From positions 248,001 to 312,000 of the forward strand of contig NZ_BRVN01000001.1 of NCBI RefSeq assembly GCF_026011735.1: a stretch of 64,000 nt of DNA, written 5' to 3'. The position numbers and the translations under genes were made by a program. How positions within the stretch are numbered: the first letter of the stretch is position 1; every line of letters starts with the position of its first letter. Below, in pieces: positions 61,339 to 64,000 of this stretch. Source of the stretch: Dietzia sp. NCCP-2495 (GTDB lineage Bacteria; Actinomycetota; Actinomycetes; Mycobacteriales; Mycobacteriaceae). The notes under the pieces are model-generated. The model searched no databases, was not told where the DNA came from, and was given only the letters and a program-made list of their open reading frames with translations.

Positions 61339-61581
61339 TCAGCGGTCGGTGTCGACCACGTCGACGCGGATACCGGGTCCTCCGACGGCGGTGACAACGG
61401 TCCGGATGGCCGAGGCGGTGCGTCCACCACGGCCGATCACGCGACCGAGATCGGTCGGTGCGACCGTCACCCTGACCACGGTGCCGCGCCGCCCACCACT
61501 CGCCCGCACGGACACGGCGTCGGGTTCCGACACGATGCCCCGGACGAGATGGTCGACGGCGTCGACAACCATGTCGTTCAT
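61339..61581 (-). CDS. khpA: KhpA-type KH-domain RNA-binding protein
   Basis: 80-aa single KH domain (YlqC/UPF0109). GRVIGRGGRTASAIRTVV (about 46-63) holds the GxxG RNA-binding loop, and the order rpsP-khpA-rimM-trmD is the norm. Partners such as KhpB/Jag regulate division and RNA in Firmicutes; not shown here. ATG lies 5 nt after the rpsP stop without its own strong ribosome site, implying coupling. Confidence 0.93.
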   Translation of the reverse strand: MNDMVVDAVDHLVRGIVSEPDAVSVRASGGRRGTVVRVTVAPTDLGRVIGRGGRTASAIRTVVTAVGGPGIRVDVVDTDR

Positions 61582-61586
61582 CGAAC

Positions 61587-62075
61587 TCAGGCCTCGGCGG
61601 ACTCGGCCTCGGCGGCCTCGCCCTCGGTGGACTCAGAAGCCGCGGCGGCCTCCTCGGCAGCCTTGGCCTCCTCGGCCTTCTTGGCCTTCTCCGCCTTGCG
61701 CTTGGAGGTGATGGCCTCGGCGGACGGGGCGCCCTGGGCCTCCTCGAGCGCCTTGTTGAACAGGTCCAGCTTGGACGGCTTGGGCTCGGCGACCTTGAGG
61801 GTACCCTCGGCGCCCTCGATGCCCTTGAACTTCTGCCAGTCGCCGGTGATCTTGAGGAGCTGCTCGACGGCCTCGGTCGGCTGCGCGCCGACACCCAGCC
61901 AGTACTGCGCACGGTCGGAGTCGATCTGGATGAAGCTCGGCTCCTCCTTCGGACGGTAGAGACCAATGGTCTCGATCGAACGACCGTCGCGGCGGGTGCG
62001 GGCATCGGCCACGACGACCCGGTACTGCGGGTTGCGGATCTTACCGAGGCGGGTGAGCTTGATCTTGACGGCCAT
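61587..62075 (-). CDS. rpsP: 30S ribosomal protein S16 with C-terminal extension
   Basis: 162 aa, roughly twice the E. coli length. Residues 1 to about 85 are the S16 body ([31 protein letters not shown]); residues about 100-162 are an Ala/Glu/Lys-rich helix ([20 protein letters not shown]) typical of actinobacterial S16. A short hairpin (about 62129-62145) lies in its leader. First gene of the rpsP-khpA-rimM-trmD operon. Confidence 0.97.
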   Translation of the reverse strand: MAVKIKLTRLGKIRNPQYRVVVADARTRRDGRSIETIGLYRPKEEPSFIQIDSDRAQYWLGVGAQPTEAVEQLLKITGDWQKFKGIEGAEGTLKVAEPKPSKLDLFNKALEEAQGAPSAEAITSKRKAEKAKKAEEAKAAEEAAAASESTEGEAAEAESAEA

Positions 62076-62288
62076 GGTGGCGTCTCACTTTCTGTTGCAG
62101 GTCACGTGGTGATTCAGCGACACCCGCACCATTTGCGGGGCCCGGTTTCACCTTCCGGGTGACCGCCGTTCGGCACGGACCCGACGCGTTCACGTACGGG
62201 TCCACCGGTGACGGCGTCCAGCGCACCAGTCTAGACAGTTCCCGGCATCGGACACCAATCCCGCGCCGGAGCGTCCGACTGTCGGGGG

Positions 62289-63851
62289 TCAGCGCTTCGG
62301 GAACTTCAGGTCGTTGAGATCCAGTCCTTCCAGACCGGGCGGGAGCTGGTCGAGTCCCGCCGGCATCTGCGACAGGTCCGGCATCCCGGCGGGCATCCCC
62401 GGCGGCATCCCGGGCATTCCACCGGGCATCATGCCGCGGTTCTTGGGCGGGGTCGGCCCCCGTCCACCCTTCTTGCCCTTCTTGCCCTTGCGCTGGTTCT
62501 TACGGTTGCCACCGGGCATGCCCATCTGGCCGGCCATCCGGCTCATCATCTTGCGCGCCTCGAAGAAGCGGTCCACGAGCTGGTTGACGTCCGTGACGGT
62601 GACGCCAGAGCCCTTGGCGATGCGCTGGCGACGCGAACCGTTGATGATCTTCGGGTTGGACCGCTCCTCCGGGGTCATGCCGCGAATGATGGCCTGGATC
62701 CGGTCGAGGTACTTCTCGTCGATGTCACCGACGGCGGCCTTCATCTCCTTGCCGCCGGGCAGCATCCCGAGGAGGTTCCCGATGGGCCCCATCTTGCGGA
62801 TCATGAGCATCTGGTCGAGGAAGTCTTCGAGAGTGAGCTCGCCGGAGCCGATCCTGGCAGCGGTCTTCTCGGCCTCCTTGGCGTCGAAGACGGTCTCGGC
62901 CTGCTCGATCAGGGAGAGCACGTCACCCATGCCGAGGATGCGGCTGGACATGCGCTCCGGGTGGAAGACGTCGAAGTCCTCGAGCTTCTCACCGTCGGAG
63001 GCGAACATGATCGGCGTGCCGGTCAGCTCGCGCACGCTGAGCGCGGCGCCACCGCGGGCGTCGCCGTCGAGCTTGGTCAGGACGACACCGGTGAACCCGA
63101 CGCCCTCGCGGAACGCCTCGGCGGTCACCACGGCGTCCTGACCGATCATGGCGTCGAGGACGAAGAAGGTCTCGTGCGGATCGACGGCGTCGCGAATCCC
63201 GCGGGCCTGCGCCATCATCTCCTCGTCGATGCCGAGGCGACCGGCGGTGTCGACGATCACCACGTCGTGCATCTTGGCGCGGGCGTGCGCGAGGCCCCGC
63301 TGGGCGACCATGACGGGCTCGGCGACGCCGATCGCCTCCCCGTCCCCGCCGACGGAAGTGCCGGGGTGGGGCGCGAACACCTGGACGCCGGCGCGCTCGC
63401 CGACGATCTGGAGCTGGTCGACGGCGCCGGGGCGCTGGAGGTCACAGGCGACGAGCAGCGGTGTGTGGCCCTGGCCCTTGAGCCAGTGCGCGAGCTTGCC
63501 GGCGAGCGTCGTCTTACCGGCACCCTGGAGGCCGGCGAGCATGATCACGGTCGGCGGCTGCTTGGCGAACTCGATGCGCCGCGCCTCGCCGCCGAGGATG
63601 GCGGTGAGCTCCGCGTCGACGATCTTGACGACCTGCTGCGCCGGGTTGAGCGCCTCGGAGACCTCGGCGCCCTTGGCACGCTCCTTAACACGCGCGATGA
63701 AGGTGCGCACGACCGGCAGGGCGACGTCGGCATCGAGTAGCGCCAGTCGGATCTCGCGCGCCGTCGCGTCGATGTCGGCGTCGCTCAGTCGGCCTTTCCC
63801 GCGCAGGTCCTTGAGCGCACCTGTGAGGCGATCGGACAAGGAATCGAACAC
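62289..63851 (-). CDS. ffh: Signal recognition particle GTPase Ffh
   Basis: SRP54 homologue that delivers ribosomes to the membrane with FtsY. 520 aa. N domain 1-85, G domain with GLQGAGKT (residues 107-114), DTAGRLG and TKLDGDARGG, M domain about residues 300-430 with Met-rich helices. The C-terminus is a GMPGMPPGMPAGMP-rich tail plus DLNDLKFPKR; longer than usual. GTG 63851 has AGGGAG 9 nt upstream; farther in-frame codons lie over the upstream gap. Confidence 0.97.
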   Translation of the reverse strand: MFDSLSDRLTGALKDLRGKGRLSDADIDATAREIRLALLDADVALPVVRTFIARVKERAKGAEVSEALNPAQQVVKIVDAELTAILGGEARRIEFAKQPPTVIMLAGLQGAGKTTLAGKLAHWLKGQGHTPLLVACDLQRPGAVDQLQIVGERAGVQVFAPHPGTSVGGDGEAIGVAEPVMVAQRGLAHARAKMHDVVIVDTAGRLGIDEEMMAQARGIRDAVDPHETFFVLDAMIGQDAVVTAEAFREGVGFTGVVLTKLDGDARGGAALSVRELTGTPIMFASDGEKLEDFDVFHPERMSSRILGMGDVLSLIEQAETVFDAKEAEKTAARIGSGELTLEDFLDQMLMIRKMGPIGNLLGMLPGGKEMKAAVGDIDEKYLDRIQAIIRGMTPEERSNPKIINGSRRQRIAKGSGVTVTDVNQLVDRFFEARKMMSRMAGQMGMPGGNRKNQRKGKKGKKGGRGPTPPKNRGMMPGGMPGMPPGMPAGMPDLSQMPAGLDQLPPGLEGLDLNDLKFPKR

Positions 63852-63951
63852 GGCAACAGCTCCCTGGTTCGCGGCACGGGGTCGTCGTGGCCCCGGTGTC
63901 GTCGGCGACGACTCCCCACAGGGTATCGGGATACGCCGCCCCGGCACACGG

Positions 63952-64000
63952 TCAGGTCGCCGCCGCGGGAGGTGTCCGGGTGAGCGCGGCGGCGACGGCC
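63952..64000 (-). CDS. 3' end of an upstream gene, possibly glnD
   Basis: Only the last 16 codons are in the window: AVAAALTRTPPAAAT and a TGA stop at 63954-63952. It ends about 100 nt before ffh. In M. tuberculosis the [protein-PII] uridylyltransferase gene glnD lies in this position, so a GlnD C-terminus is the best guess; there is not enough sequence to recognise the domain. Confidence 0.4.
   Translation of the reverse strand, partial: AVAAALTRTPPAAAT

Overview
This window is core chromosome from a GC-rich, mycothiol-using actinobacterium of the order Mycobacteriales (Corynebacteriales). The evidence is gene content: mycothione reductase, a PptT/PptH-like pair, RNase J fused to an Arg/Gly-rich extension, a Rip1-type site-2 protease, ThyX, malate:quinone oxidoreductase, a DUF2631 protein, a DUF2469 protein and a PNPase (GpsI). 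Gene order follows the Mycobacterium tuberculosis pgsA3-ftsK to ffh-glnD stretch very closely, with intervening genes missing. Dietzia, Gordonia or a relative would fit; the genus cannot be fixed from the sequence alone. I see no mobile elements, phage genes, CRISPR, rRNA or tRNA.

Layout. 1-4.6 kb: pgsA (cut by the left edge), a YciI-like protein, ftsK and a TIGR03085-type gene. 4.6-10.4 kb: rnj, dapA, thyX, a flavodoxin-like gene, a membrane/TPR-like gene and dapB (lysine/peptidoglycan precursors, thymidylate, RNA decay). 10.4-14.7 kb: an M16 peptidase, pnp and rpsO. 14.8-20.8 kb: ribF, truB, pptT, pptH, dinF and nrnA. 20.8-26.4 kb: rbfA, infB, ylxR, nusA and rimP. 26.5-29.2 kb: a lipoprotein and a DUF4439-like protein facing proS. 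29.3-33.2 kb: yaaA-like, a RibD/DHFR-like reductase, an LLM flavin oxidoreductase and cysG. 33.3-39 kb: mqo, an alpha/beta hydrolase plus mtr, and a flavin monooxygenase. 39-45.4 kb: map, two small membrane proteins, a GNAT protein, ispG, rip1 and dxr. 45.5-52.1 kb: a DUF2631 protein, rlmN, a LapA-domain protein, cdsA, frr, pyrH, tsf and rpsB. 52.5-64 kb: an M23-like protein, xerC, dprA, comM, yraN, a DUF2469 gene, rnhB, lepB, rplS, trmD, rimM, khpA, rpsP, ffh and the last codons of an upstream gene (glnD by synteny).

Nearly all genes are on the minus strand, in tightly packed operons with ATGA/GTGA overlaps. They serve translation (IF-2, EF-Ts, RRF, S2, S15, S16, L19, ProS, RbfA, RimP, RimM, TrmD, RlmN, TruB), RNA turnover (RNase J, PNPase, NrnA), protein export (Ffh, LepB), envelope lipid supply (PgsA, CdsA, IspG, Dxr) and cofactor metabolism (RibF, PptT, CysG). 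The few plus-strand genes are mostly small membrane or stress genes.

The most interesting signals are non-coding. (1) A 20-bp tandem repeat of about 3.5 copies fills the gap between pptH and pptT, two genes whose products have opposing activities in M. tuberculosis. (2) A second, degenerate 20-bp array plus a 19-bp inverted repeat of the proS 3' end lies between convergent genes. (3) At least nine genes show a TANNNT-like -10 box 6-8 nt before the start codon and no Shine-Dalgarno, implying leaderless mRNAs. (4) rpsB has a strong promoter and a roughly 280-nt structured leader. (5) An M23-family protein has Cys where the catalytic HxH motif normally has its first His. I found no convincing new multi-gene system.
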